Positions 9,113 through 18,670 of a DNA stretch of 64,000 nt are shown here, in pieces. Numbering within the stretch: position 1 is the first letter of the stretch; every line of letters begins with the position of its first letter. Position numbers and translations under genes: made by a program. Under the pieces are notes generated by a model that was given only the letters and a program-made list of their open reading frames with translations, was not told the DNA's origin and made no database searches. Source of the DNA: Hyphomicrobium sulfonivorans (GTDB lineage Bacteria; Pseudomonadota; Alphaproteobacteria; Rhizobiales; Hyphomicrobiaceae); contig NZ_PZPO01000002.1 in assembly GCF_013306565.1 (NCBI RefSeq), forward strand, positions 260,501-324,500, written 5' to 3'.

Positions 9113-9866
9113 TGTCGATCAACCTTTCCGCATCGCCCAGAGCTTCCGGCGTGCCAACGTGCATCCATGTTCCGTCGAGGCGGATACCATAGAGTCTGCC
9201 ATTGTCGATGGCGCGATCCCATAGTTTGTTGAGCGAGAACGGCCCCGTAGGCGCGCCTTCGAACAAACGCGGATGCGCGATGGATACGCCGGCAAATACG
9301 AACGGCGCCATCCGCCCTTCAGCGCGGCGGTGAAGGCGGCCGTCGTTGTCCATCACGAAGTCGCCGGAACCATCGTAGCCCAGACTGGTCGCGGTTGAGG
9401 CGAGCAGCATTGCGCTGTCCATGATGTCCGGGTTCCAGAACGAAAACAGACGCTCCAGATTCGGAGTTACGCTTTCGAGCCACACCGAGTCAGAGTTTTG
9501 AATGAGGAATGGTTCCGGGCCGAGCAACGGCAACGCCTTGACGACGCCGCCGCCGGTGTCGAGCAACTCCGCGCGCTCATCCGATATGGTGATCTGCGGG
9601 TGCGTCCGCGTTTTTACATGCGCTTCAAGTACGTCGGCGCAGTAGTGCACATTCACGACAGCACGTGGCACGCGGGCCGCCGCAATGCGATCAAGCACAT
9701 GATCGATCAGCGGACGCCCTTTCAGCGGCACCATGGGCTTGGGAATATCGCGCGTCAGAGGCAGCATGCGCTTGCCGAAACCACCGGCGAGAACCATCGC
9801 AGCCTCAGGGCGCCACGTGGCTTCCGAAGTGTCCGCCATGGGATCGTTGTCATTCTGCGCGGTCAT
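9096..9866 (-). CDS. murU: Nucleotidyltransferase, probable N-acetylmuramate-1-phosphate uridylyltransferase
   Basis: NTP_transferase-fold protein with the signature MVLAGGFGKRMLPLTRDIPKPMVPLKGRPL, in which the glycine-rich loop binds UTP. Further on come the metal-binding NSDSVW and a C-terminal WMHVGTPEALGDAE. MurU joins UTP to MurNAc-1-phosphate to give UDP-MurNAc in the recycling route that bypasses de novo synthesis (known for pseudomonads and alphaproteobacteria). The gene directly follows the tsaE-amgK fusion with a 12-base gap that holds AGAGG, supporting the ATG at 9866. AmgK supplies its substrate, so the pairing is strong evidence for this role over a general sugar nucleotidyltransferase. 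Confidence 0.88.
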   Translation of the reverse strand: MTAQNDNDPMADTSEATWRPEAAMVLAGGFGKRMLPLTRDIPKPMVPLKGRPLIDHVLDRIAAARVPRAVVNVHYCADVLEAHVKTRTHPQITISDERAELLDTGGGVVKALPLLGPEPFLIQNSDSVWLESVTPNLERLFSFWNPDIMDSAMLLASTATSLGYDGSGDFVMDNDGRLHRRAEGRMAPFVFAGVSIAHPRLFEGAPTGPFSLNKLWDRAIDNGRLYGIRLDGTWMHVGTPEALGDAERLIDSGDAA

Positions 9867-9878
9867 GAAATGCCTCTG

Positions 9879-11498
9879 TCAGCCGGGGATGGCGCCGCGC
9901 AATTCAGCTGGAAAATGCGCATCGTACCAGTGTCGCAACGGTTCAAGCGCCGGATGGGCAAGGTCGCGTTCCAGATACTGCCATAGCCGCGGAATGTGAC
10001 GCAGGTAGCCCGGCTTGTTATCGCGCTTGGCGAGGCGGGCGAAGATGCCGACGATCTTGGTGTTGCGCTGGGCGCCGAGCGCTGCATAGGAAAACGCGAA
10101 ACGCTCGCGGTCGAAGCCCTCGCGGCCCGCCGACGCGTTGCAATAATAGTCAAGCAGTTCGGTCTCAAGCTCGGCTGGCACATCAACGCGCGCGTCCTGC
10201 AGAAGTGAGACGAGATCATAGGCCGCCGGCCCGCACATGGCATCCTGAAAGTCAATTAGTCCGACACGTGCAACGCCTTCGCGCTCCGGCAGCCACAGCA
10301 GGTTGGGCGAGTGATAGTCACGCAACACCCAGGCGGGCGGCATTTTCTCAAGCTCGGCAATCACATCGCGCCACAGCGCAACAAATTGCGCGCGTGCGGC
10401 ATCGTCGATAGGTGCACCCTTCACCGCCGGCCAAAACCAATCGGTGATCAGCTCGGTTTCGATGGCCATAGCAGTACCATCGTAGCGGGGTAGTTCGTGT
10501 TCGCCATCGCCTGCAACCGGTAACGTACGTGGTGGCGGTGCGGCGTGCAGTGCAAGCAGCACATCGGTTGCGGCGCGCCACAGCGTGGCCTGGTCAGCAG
10601 TGCCTGCCAGCACTTCCGCGCCGAACACGCGATCGCCGAGATCGTCGATGATGAGAAACCCGTTTGCCAAATCCTGCGCCCTGATGCGCGGAACCGTTGC
10701 GCCAACTGCGCGCAACGCATCGGCCACCGCAACGAATGGCCGGACGTCCTCGGCGAGATGCGCGATGCGGCTATAGGGCAATCCGTTGCGAATGACCGGG
10801 CCATCGGGCTGGCGCGGCGCATCCATCAGGATCGCCTCGCACTGCGTGCCTGCATAAATGCGGCCGTATCGGCGCGCCGAAGCATCGCCTTGCAGGTAGC
10901 GGATCTGGCGCGGGTTGGCGGCATCGCTTTCGCCACCGTTGCCGTAGACGAGCGTGCGCATGGCGATGAAGCGGTGCAGCCGCGATGCCCATGCGCCGAA
11001 GCCGGTCAGCGTGACACGGCGGCTTGCGTTTTCGTATTCGCCGTTGACGTCATCGTCTGCGGTGTCATCGCGTCCGGTATCGGTGCCTTCATCCGGATCG
11101 TCGATGCGCACTTCCAGCCGGTCGTGCGGCAGGAAACTATCAGCGCGCTCTGGCCATTCCACCAGCGCAATGCCTTCCGTCAGCGCCAGATCCAGACCCA
11201 GCTCGTCCAGTTCTTCCGGCGCGCCAAGGCGATAAAGGTCGAAATGCGCAACGCCCATGCGCGGCGTCGTATAGGTCTGCACCAGCGTGAAGGTGGGGCT
11301 CGGAATTTCTTCCTGCGCACCGTCCATCAGCGTGTGGATGATGGAACGCGCGAGTGTGGTCTTGCCCGCACCCAATTCGCCGCTGAGCGTCAGCAGATCG
11401 CCGATGCGGGCGACAAACGCGAGATCCGCGCCGAGGTTGGCAAGCTGGGCCTCGTTGAGGCAGGGAAACACATGGGTGAAAACGTCGGGCGCCGGCAT
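9879..11498 (-). CDS. Fusion of TsaE (tRNA t6A ATPase) and AmgK-type sugar kinase
   Basis: A 539-residue two-domain protein. Residues 1 to about 160 are TsaE: Walker A in SGELGAGKTTLARSI, PSPTFTLVQTY, HFDLYRLGAPEELDELG and VEWPERA. TsaE is the ATPase of the complex that makes t6A37 in tRNA. A linker rich in Asp (about residues 135-150) joins it to an aminoglycoside-phosphotransferase fold from about residue 195: LQGDASARRYGRIY, the catalytic LRDYHSPNLLW and the metal site GLIDFQDAMCGPAAYDLVSLLQDAR. This matches AmgK, the anomeric MurNAc/GlcNAc kinase. Such fusions are seen in alphaproteobacteria. Eleven bases separate its start from the divL stop region upstream. Confidence 0.9.
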   Translation of the reverse strand: MPAPDVFTHVFPCLNEAQLANLGADLAFVARIGDLLTLSGELGAGKTTLARSIIHTLMDGAQEEIPSPTFTLVQTYTTPRMGVAHFDLYRLGAPEELDELGLDLALTEGIALVEWPERADSFLPHDRLEVRIDDPDEGTDTGRDDTADDDVNGEYENASRRVTLTGFGAWASRLHRFIAMRTLVYGNGGESDAANPRQIRYLQGDASARRYGRIYAGTQCEAILMDAPRQPDGPVIRNGLPYSRIAHLAEDVRPFVAVADALRAVGATVPRIRAQDLANGFLIIDDLGDRVFGAEVLAGTADQATLWRAATDVLLALHAAPPPRTLPVAGDGEHELPRYDGTAMAIETELITDWFWPAVKGAPIDDAARAQFVALWRDVIAELEKMPPAWVLRDYHSPNLLWLPEREGVARVGLIDFQDAMCGPAAYDLVSLLQDARVDVPAELETELLDYYCNASAGREGFDRERFAFSYAALGAQRNTKIVGIFARLAKRDNKPGYLRHIPRLWQYLERDLAHPALEPLRHWYDAHFPAELRGAIPG

Positions 11499-11509
11499 AC
11501 GGGCTCACA

Positions 11510-14035
11510 TCAGGCTGATTTACTACCGGCCGATAACTGAGCCGCAGGGCCTTCATAAGGCAAGGCCGGATCTGCTTTATCAGGGCGTCCGTTGGCCGGA
11601 AGGCGCACAGTGACGCGTGTGCCCAGGTCAGGTTCCGATTCCAGCGTAACGGTGCCGCCGTGCAACTCGACGAGGCTCTTGACGATTGAAAGCCCCAGGC
11701 CGGCGCCCCGGTGGCCGGCGCTGTGATTGCCGCTCTCGAAGCGATCGAACACCCGCCACAGGTCTTCCTTGGCGATGCCAACGCCCTCATCGGCCACGGT
11801 GAACACAACCATCTCGCCGTCGCGACGGCAGTTGATCTCGATGGTGTCGCCGGGCTTGGAGAAGCTGACCGCATTGGACAGCAGATTGAACAATATCTGC
11901 CGCACCCGTGCTTCGTCGCCAATGAATGAGCGCGCGTCGTCGGCAACGCCGATGCTCAGCGACAGTCGGGAATGGGAGGCAGCTTCGCGCACGCCGACAA
12001 TGGCGGCATCGATAACCGTCGAAACGTCAATCGGCGCCTGCTTCAGATCCATCGAGCCCGCGTCAATCGAAGCCAGCGTCAGGATGTCGTCGATAGTGGT
12101 GAGCAGTTCCGTCGACGAATTGGAGATGTCGGCGAGATACTCTTCCTGCTTGTCATTAAGCGGCCCGATGATCGGATTGCTCAGCATCTCGCTGAAGCCG
12201 ATGATGGATGTCAGCGGTGTGCGCAGCTTGTAGGAAACGTGGCTGATAAAGGCGTTCTTGATGCGGTCGGCGGCAACGAGCGCGGCGTTGCGCTCTTCCA
12301 GCATGCGCTCATACCGCTTGGCGTTGGTCACATCGCTGAACGTTAGCAGCGTTGCGCCATCGGGCAGCGGCATGGCGGCATAGTCGATGAGCGTTTCGTT
12401 GGAGCGCATCATCTGGCCGGTGAACTCTTCGCGGTGCTCGGAGATCGATGTGACCGAATGATTTAGCCGGTTCCAGATTGTCGGATCGTCATACAGCGGC
12501 CGCGACTGTTCGATGAAGGCATCGATGTGAGGATGCTCCGCCAATGCCCGCTTCGGCAGATCCCAGATTTCTGCCAGCGCTGCGTTGAAAAGCTTCAGGC
12601 GACCATCGGTGCCGAAAACCGCAACGCCTTCCTTCAGCGTGTCGAGTGTCTCGCGCTGCACATTGACGAGCGCATTGATCTCGCGCTCCAGCGCCAGTCT
12701 GTCGGTATCGTCGATGAACAGATAGGTGATGCCACCGTCGGAGTTCTTTTCCGGGCGGACCTGCAGCGTGCGTCCGTCCGGCAGCGACCAGGTATCGTCG
12801 CTGACTGAAGGGCTGGCGTAAGCGTCGAGAATGTTTTCCTTCCACTCGGCATAGTTCACGACCTGCGGCAGACGGCCAAGCTCGCGGAGTCGATCGAGGA
12901 TGGCGCCAGCGGAGGGACGAGATTTCAGCCAGGCTTCATCAAGACGCCACAGCTTGCGGAATGCTTCGTTGAAGAACACGAGCTGCTGGCGATCGTTGAA
13001 GACAGCCACAGCGGTTGCAACGCGATTGAGCGTGCTGTCGTAGAACTGCGGCCGCTCACCTTCGCCCTGCGGTTTTTCCAGCGACGGCACTTCAACGGCC
13101 ACCGCCGCCGTTGCTTCATCGAATGGCAGCATCGTCACATCGAACAGCCGCCGATCGCGGCCAACAATCAGATGCAGGCGGTCGCGGTATCCTTCGCCGC
13201 GAGCCAGCACGCGGGCGGCATTGCGGCGTTGGCGCTGCTCCAGCAACTCGATCTGACGCTCATGCACTTCTGAGCGGCCGCGCGCCTCAACGGCGCGAAC
13301 GTATGCGTTGTTCACCCAGGTGATACGGCCGTCCTTGGCACGCAGCCACACGGGTATGGGCAGAGCATCAAGCAACGCACGGCTGGCGCGGACTTCGCGG
13401 GCCAGCCGTTGATGCTGAGCCATGACTCGCGCAACTTCATCGCGATGGCCGGCAACATCGCGGAAGCGCAGTATCGCGCGGCCGCCCGAGGTACGGCCCT
13501 CAGCTTCGAGGTGGCCGTCGGCTGTCGTGCGGACAATCAGGTTGAACGGGTGGCCGGAAGCGAACAGGGCATCGATGGCGGGTTTCAATACGGCCGCGGA
13601 AGCCGGTTCCAGCCAGTTGCCGAAGCGCAGGAATTTTTCAGGCGAGTCCGGCAGGCCGGGGATGCCATGCAACGTATAGGCAGCGACAGCCAGAGGCTTG
13701 TCCTGCTCCCAATAGAGCAACACCTGCGGCTCGGAACGGATGACAGAGTCCGCTGCAGTGAGAGAGCGCTTCAGCGCGGTTATTTCCGCACGAGATTGGC
13801 TCTCCTTGCTGCGCAGACGATCAAACGCCATCCAGCCGATCCCGCCCGCAATGATCAGGGCGGCTGCGGTTGCGCCGAGCAGAATGCCGGCCTGGGCGCC
13901 CAGCAATGGCAGATTGAATCCGGCGCCGGATGTGACGCTGGCGGCGAGCAGCAGCACGCATGCAAAGCTCGCCGTTGCTAATGCGGCCAGCCCATACGGC
14001 TTTCTTGCAAGTCGGGTCAGGGTCGCAAACTGCAT
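11510..14035 (-). CDS. divL: DivL-like PAS sensor kinase with tyrosine in place of the phosphohistidine
   Basis: Membrane protein with two N-terminal helices (LATASFACVLLLAASVT and GILLGATAAALIIAGGIGWM), several PAS-type domains, a HisKA-like dimerisation helix pair and a HATPase domain (FNLLSNAVSFSK, DEGVGIAKEDLWRVFDRF, GAGLGLSIVKSLVELHGG). In the H-box HVSYKLRTPLTSI the usual His is Tyr, encoded by TAC at 12232-12230. This substitution is the hallmark of Caulobacter DivL, which signals polarity and CckA activity without being phosphorylated as a kinase. The start was set at MQFATL (14035); an upstream reading to 14080 is possible. The gene lies between ahcY and tsaE, the usual alphaproteobacterial place. 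Confidence 0.88.
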   Translation of the reverse strand: MQFATLTRLARKPYGLAALATASFACVLLLAASVTSGAGFNLPLLGAQAGILLGATAAALIIAGGIGWMAFDRLRSKESQSRAEITALKRSLTAADSVIRSEPQVLLYWEQDKPLAVAAYTLHGIPGLPDSPEKFLRFGNWLEPASAAVLKPAIDALFASGHPFNLIVRTTADGHLEAEGRTSGGRAILRFRDVAGHRDEVARVMAQHQRLAREVRASRALLDALPIPVWLRAKDGRITWVNNAYVRAVEARGRSEVHERQIELLEQRQRRNAARVLARGEGYRDRLHLIVGRDRRLFDVTMLPFDEATAAVAVEVPSLEKPQGEGERPQFYDSTLNRVATAVAVFNDRQQLVFFNEAFRKLWRLDEAWLKSRPSAGAILDRLRELGRLPQVVNYAEWKENILDAYASPSVSDDTWSLPDGRTLQVRPEKNSDGGITYLFIDDTDRLALEREINALVNVQRETLDTLKEGVAVFGTDGRLKLFNAALAEIWDLPKRALAEHPHIDAFIEQSRPLYDDPTIWNRLNHSVTSISEHREEFTGQMMRSNETLIDYAAMPLPDGATLLTFSDVTNAKRYERMLEERNAALVAADRIKNAFISHVSYKLRTPLTSIIGFSEMLSNPIIGPLNDKQEEYLADISNSSTELLTTIDDILTLASIDAGSMDLKQAPIDVSTVIDAAIVGVREAASHSRLSLSIGVADDARSFIGDEARVRQILFNLLSNAVSFSKPGDTIEINCRRDGEMVVFTVADEGVGIAKEDLWRVFDRFESGNHSAGHRGAGLGLSIVKSLVELHGGTVTLESEPDLGTRVTVRLPANGRPDKADPALPYEGPAAQLSAGSKSA

Positions 14036-14407
14036 CGGGATCCGGGACAGGAAAGGGGGCACCCGAGGCCAAAGACGCAACGAACAACGGACAAAGGCCC
14101 GGCGCCATCGCCCTCAGGGGCGAATCACATCCGAGTATGCGGCAGGCAGGACCGCCGTGGCCAGCCGTGCAGCCGTCGCAGAAGCAAGGGCGGGAGCTTT
14201 TGGCAGCGAGGTGCTGCCGACAAGACGCACGCGCACGGTGGTGATGGCTGAATCCAGACCATGATCGCCGCGTGCCGTATCAGCGCGCGGCGTGATCATC
14301 GGTTCCAGGGAGACCATGATCGCTGCGGGCATTCTCAACCCGCAGCGATCAGTCGTTGGCTCCGGCAAGCGGCAGCAGCCGCGTTGCGGTTCGCAAGAGG
14401 GCAGGAC
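14036..14407. other. Intergenic region between ahcY and divL
   Basis: About 370 bases with no gene I can support. Open frames of 84-95 codons exist on both strands but show no domain, no convincing start and Ala/Arg/Ser-rich composition typical of shadow frames. The region contains one perfect 12-bp hairpin (14318-14350) and must hold the promoter or leader for divL if divL is not read from the ahcY transcript. Confidence 0.6.
14318..14350. other. Perfect 12-bp hairpin downstream of ahcY
   Basis: GATCGCTGCGGG at 14318-14329 is the exact reverse complement of 14339-14350, with a 9-base loop. It lies about 60 bases after the ahcY stop. There is no T tract on either strand, so it is not a standard intrinsic terminator; it could stabilise the ahcY 3' end or act in Rho-dependent termination. 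Confidence 0.6.
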
Positions 14408-15811
<1,404 letters not shown>

Positions 15812-16181
15812 GCGCGTGTGCTCCTTGACTGACGACCCGAGAGGCCGGTGGACGGCGGCTTTGGCCACCTTTAGCGGCTCTTCTAGCGAGACACGTCCCG
15901 CACCGCAACAAGATATAAACAAGTCCTTATATGTGTTCCAGGGATGCCGGGCTCGAGTCTGCGGGGCGTGCTGGCCGGGGCGGTAGCCATAAGCACATGC
16001 ATCTCGAGCTGATTTTTCGGGAAATAACGATTTATTAATCTAAATAAATTGCGAAGCTAATGGCCGGAATAATAAATTATTATGCATCAGAAGCGGGCGT
16101 TTGATCTTTTAATAACATTCAATCTTTGAACGATGCATATTCCTGCGAACAACAACTGATATTTGCAGGGTGAGGGCGTCG
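15812..16181. promoter_or_regulatory. Divergent promoter region between ahcY and the vWA gene
   Basis: About 370 bases between two divergent genes. The half nearer the vWA gene (about 16015-16165) is markedly AT-rich for this genome, with runs such as TTTATTAATCTAAATAAATT and AATAATAAATTATTAT, so it likely holds that gene's promoter. The half nearer ahcY has a GC-rich leader with several short inverted segments and the palindrome at 15913-15932. I looked for SAH and SAM-II riboswitch cores in the ahcY leader by eye and did not find a convincing one. Confidence 0.55.
15913..15932. promoter_or_regulatory. Candidate operator upstream of ahcY
   Basis: Imperfect palindrome with ATATAA and TTATAT arms around an 8-base centre, about 100 bases before the ahcY start. 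ArsR-family regulators of methionine-cycle genes in proteobacteria (SahR and SamR) are reported to bind AT-rich palindromes of this general ATATAA..TTATAT form; I recall this from the literature and did not check it against a matrix. Confidence 0.4.
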
Positions 16182-17642
16182 ATGAACCGTTTCTGGGTGC
16201 GCCGGGCAGGTCATTTTGGTCAGGGATTGCGCCGTTTCAGACGCGACGATCGCGGCGGCGTAGCCATTGTATTCGGGCTTTCAATTCTTGTGGTCATGCT
16301 GGCCGCGGGTGCCGCCATCGATTTCAGCCGTTGGCTCCACGCGCGTGACAAGACGCTCGATGCAATTGACGCCGCAGTCCTGGCTGGCGGACGCGTGCTG
16401 CAGACCGGTGGAACTGAGACCGCGGCGCTCGAAGCTGCCAAAGGCTACTACGACGAGAACGTGAAGAGCCGGCTGGATGTAGTGTCGGATTCGGTGAGCT
16501 TCACGGTGCGCGATGACAAGAAGGGCATCAGCGCTTCAGGAACCGCCGAGATCGCGACACCTTTGCTGGCGCTCACGAAGCTCATGGGCGGAGAGGGCAT
16601 ATCCAAGCTGGCGTTGATCAGCGCCGCTGAAGCAAAGTTTGCGCAGTCGCAAATTCAGGTTGGCGGCAATGGCGGCCAAAGTGTTGAGGTGTCGCTCATT
16701 CTCGATATTACCGGCTCGATGTCGGGTTCGAAGATCCGTGATTTGAAGGATGCGGCGAAGGATCTCATTAACACGGTGATCTGGGACGATCAGAGCGAGT
16801 ACTATTCCAAGGTGGCGCTGGTGCCATACGCCGCCGCGGTCAACGTGGGATCGAGCTTGGCGACGACCGCACGCGGATCAATCAAGTCTGGTACGTCGAC
16901 GACACCGGGATCGCAAAAATTCACTTTCACCAACGCTGCATCACGGTCGAGCCAGAAGACGTTTTCCGTCAGCAATTGCGCAACAGAGCGTATCGGCTCG
17001 GAAAAGTTTACCGACAAGGGCCCGTCGACGGCGAAGGTCGGTCTCAACTATCCGGCGTCGAGCAATCCATGCCCCACAGCCCAACTCGTTCCGCTCACGA
17101 AGAACAAGACCGTCCTTAATGCTGCGATCGACGCCTATCAGGCCGCAGGTTCTACTGCAGGCCACATCGGCGTCGCCTGGGGGTGGTATACGCTGTCGCC
17201 GAACTGGAACACCGTGTTTACCGGCGAAAGCGCACCTGCCTCCTACAGCAAGCTGACCGAGAAGGGACGAAAGGGGCAGCCGTTGCTGCGCAAGATTGCA
17301 GTGCTGATGACCGACGGTGAATTCAACACCGCCTACTGTAATGGCGTGATCGCCAAGGACTCCGGTGATGGCAGCGGCAGCGATGCCGATCACATCAATT
17401 GCAATGCCAGCAACGGTGATTCAACCAGTCAGGCACTGAAGCTCTGCACGGCGATGAAAGCGACCGGCATTGAAGTTTACACCATCGGATTTGCGGTGGG
17501 TAACATACAGGCGGCGAAGAAGCTAATGAACGACTGCGCCACGGACCCGAACAAGGTCTACATCGCTGACAACGGTGACCAGCTCAAGCAGGCGTTCCGC
17601 GATATCGCGCTGAAAATGTCGTCGCTTTATCTGTCGCGATAA
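16182..17642 (+). CDS. Tad-type pilus-assembly protein with von Willebrand A domain (TadG-like)
   Basis: 486 residues. The N-terminus has the TadE/TadG signature: basic RRFRRDDRGG followed by one membrane helix VAIVFGLSILVVMLAAGAAIDFSR. The rest is exposed outside the inner membrane and contains a vWA domain from about residue 170 with the MIDAS motif DITGSMSG and the second acidic strand VLMTDGEFN. Several cysteines (CATE, CPTAQ, NCN, CTAMK, NDCATD) could form disulfides. The ATG at 16182 has TGAGGG before it; a GTG at 16170 is the alternative. It interrupts the usual ptsH-ahcY adjacency. No other tad genes are in view, so its partner machinery must lie elsewhere. Confidence 0.8.
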   Translation: MNRFWVRRAGHFGQGLRRFRRDDRGGVAIVFGLSILVVMLAAGAAIDFSRWLHARDKTLDAIDAAVLAGGRVLQTGGTETAALEAAKGYYDENVKSRLDVVSDSVSFTVRDDKKGISASGTAEIATPLLALTKLMGGEGISKLALISAAEAKFAQSQIQVGGNGGQSVEVSLILDITGSMSGSKIRDLKDAAKDLINTVIWDDQSEYYSKVALVPYAAAVNVGSSLATTARGSIKSGTSTTPGSQKFTFTNAASRSSQKTFSVSNCATERIGSEKFTDKGPSTAKVGLNYPASSNPCPTAQLVPLTKNKTVLNAAIDAYQAAGSTAGHIGVAWGWYTLSPNWNTVFTGESAPASYSKLTEKGRKGQPLLRKIAVLMTDGEFNTAYCNGVIAKDSGDGSGSDADHINCNASNGDSTSQALKLCTAMKATGIEVYTIGFAVGNIQAAKKLMNDCATDPNKVYIADNGDQLKQAFRDIALKMSSLYLSR

Positions 17643-17674
17643 GCCGGAATAAAAAATCTGGTAGATTTTGAAGG

Positions 17675-17701
17675 GAGCGCGCAGCGGTGTGCTCCTTTTT
17701 T
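17675..17701 (+). terminator. Intrinsic terminator after the vWA gene
   Basis: GGAGC / GCTCC stem with a 12-base loop followed by five T, about 30 bases after the stop codon. It separates this plus-strand gene from the converging ptsH. Confidence 0.7.
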
Positions 17702-17759
17702 CTATGCGCGCATCTATATCGCAAGTGGGCTAAAACACCTGACGCCGCCTTAGCAGCGC

Positions 17760-18065
17760 TCAGCCGTCTTCGACGCATTCCTCGCCAAAACCATCCTCGA
17801 CCAACGAAACCAGCGCCTGCAGCGCTTCCGGCCCCTGTGGGCCCTGCGCCGTCATGTGCAGCGTCGATCCGGGTCCAGCGGCAAGCATCATCAGCCCCAT
17901 GATTGAGGTGCCTCCCACCGACTGTCCATCGCGCGTCACGGTGATGACGGCATCATAGGTCTCAGCGCATTTGACGAATTTTGCGGAAGCACGGGCATGC
18001 AGCCCTTTGCAATTGCGTATCGTCACCAGCGCTTCAGGGCGGGAGCTGTTCTCGATCTCTGGCAT
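17760..18065 (-). CDS. ptsH: HPr-family phosphocarrier protein
   Basis: 101 residues. The phospho-accepting His23 lies in CKGLHARASAKFVKCAE, and the regulatory serine Ser54 lies in GGTSIMGLMMLAAGPG, the site that HPr kinase modifies. The start at 18065 is chosen because the protein then begins a few residues before the HPr fold; it lies two bases after the EIIA stop, so the two are co-translated. In alphaproteobacteria such HPr proteins serve in regulatory phosphotransfer rather than sugar uptake. The acidic tail (EDGFGEECVEDG) is a little longer than in classical HPr. Confidence 0.93.
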   Translation of the reverse strand: MPEIENSSRPEALVTIRNCKGLHARASAKFVKCAETYDAVITVTRDGQSVGGTSIMGLMMLAAGPGSTLHMTAQGPQGPEALQALVSLVEDGFGEECVEDG

Positions 18066-18067
18066 AC

Positions 18068-18478
18068 TCAACTCGAACCTTCTCCCGACAGCTCCTGGCT
18101 GGCGATCTTGATGTACTTGCGGCCCGCATCGCGCGCGCATTGTACCGCATCGGCCAGCGGCTTCTCGCTGCGGATGCTGGCGAGTTTGACAAGAATGGGC
18201 AGGTTGATGCCTGCAATGACTTCCACGTTGGCTTCGTCCATCACCGAGATGGCGAGATTGGAGGGCGTGCCTCCGAACATGTCGGTAAGGAGAATAACGC
18301 CGTCGCCGGTATCGACGCGCCGGATGGCCTCGATGATCTGACCGCGCCTGAGGGCAGCATCGTCATCCGGTCCGATGGAGACCGTTTCAAGCTGTGTCTG
18401 GGGCCCCACCACGTGTTCGAGCGCAGAACGAAACTCTAGCGCGAGTCCGCAATGGGTAACGATGACAAGTCCGATCAT
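18068..18478 (-). CDS. PTS EIIA component, mannose family
   Basis: 136-residue EIIA(Man)-fold protein. The phospho-accepting His9 is in MIGLVIVTHCGLALEF, and the domain continues with LLTDMFGGTPSNLAIS, the family's second signature. There are no EIIB, EIIC or EIID genes nearby, so it is a regulatory rather than a transport component. It sits between hprK and ptsH in the conserved chvG-hprK-EIIA-ptsH order, suggesting that it and HPr relay phosphate towards control of ChvG/ChvI or carbon metabolism (inference from gene order). Confidence 0.93.
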   Translation of the reverse strand: MIGLVIVTHCGLALEFRSALEHVVGPQTQLETVSIGPDDDAALRRGQIIEAIRRVDTGDGVILLTDMFGGTPSNLAISVMDEANVEVIAGINLPILVKLASIRSEKPLADAVQCARDAGRKYIKIASQELSGEGSS

Positions 18479-18670
18479 GGAATAAAGCCGATCTCGTCTG
18501 TTGCCCTGCCGCTAGTGGGCGAGGGGCTTGATCGTTGCGATCGCTGACTGCTTTCGCCGGGCAAATCCCTGGCAGGGCCTATTCGCAGCGCGGCAGAATT
18601 TACAAGGCTTCTTACGGGGCGCAAGTGGATTTGGCTTCTCCCTATGCAACTGTCCGTGGGGTATCCAACG

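Noticed and set aside
14114-14368. 84-codon frame between ahcY and divL
   Set aside because: No ribosome-binding site, no domain, and it runs through a perfect hairpin; not supported as a gene.
15812-15910. SAH or SAM riboswitch in the ahcY leader
   Set aside because: The leader is GC-rich with several short pairings, but I could not match the conserved core of a known class; a covariance search would decide.
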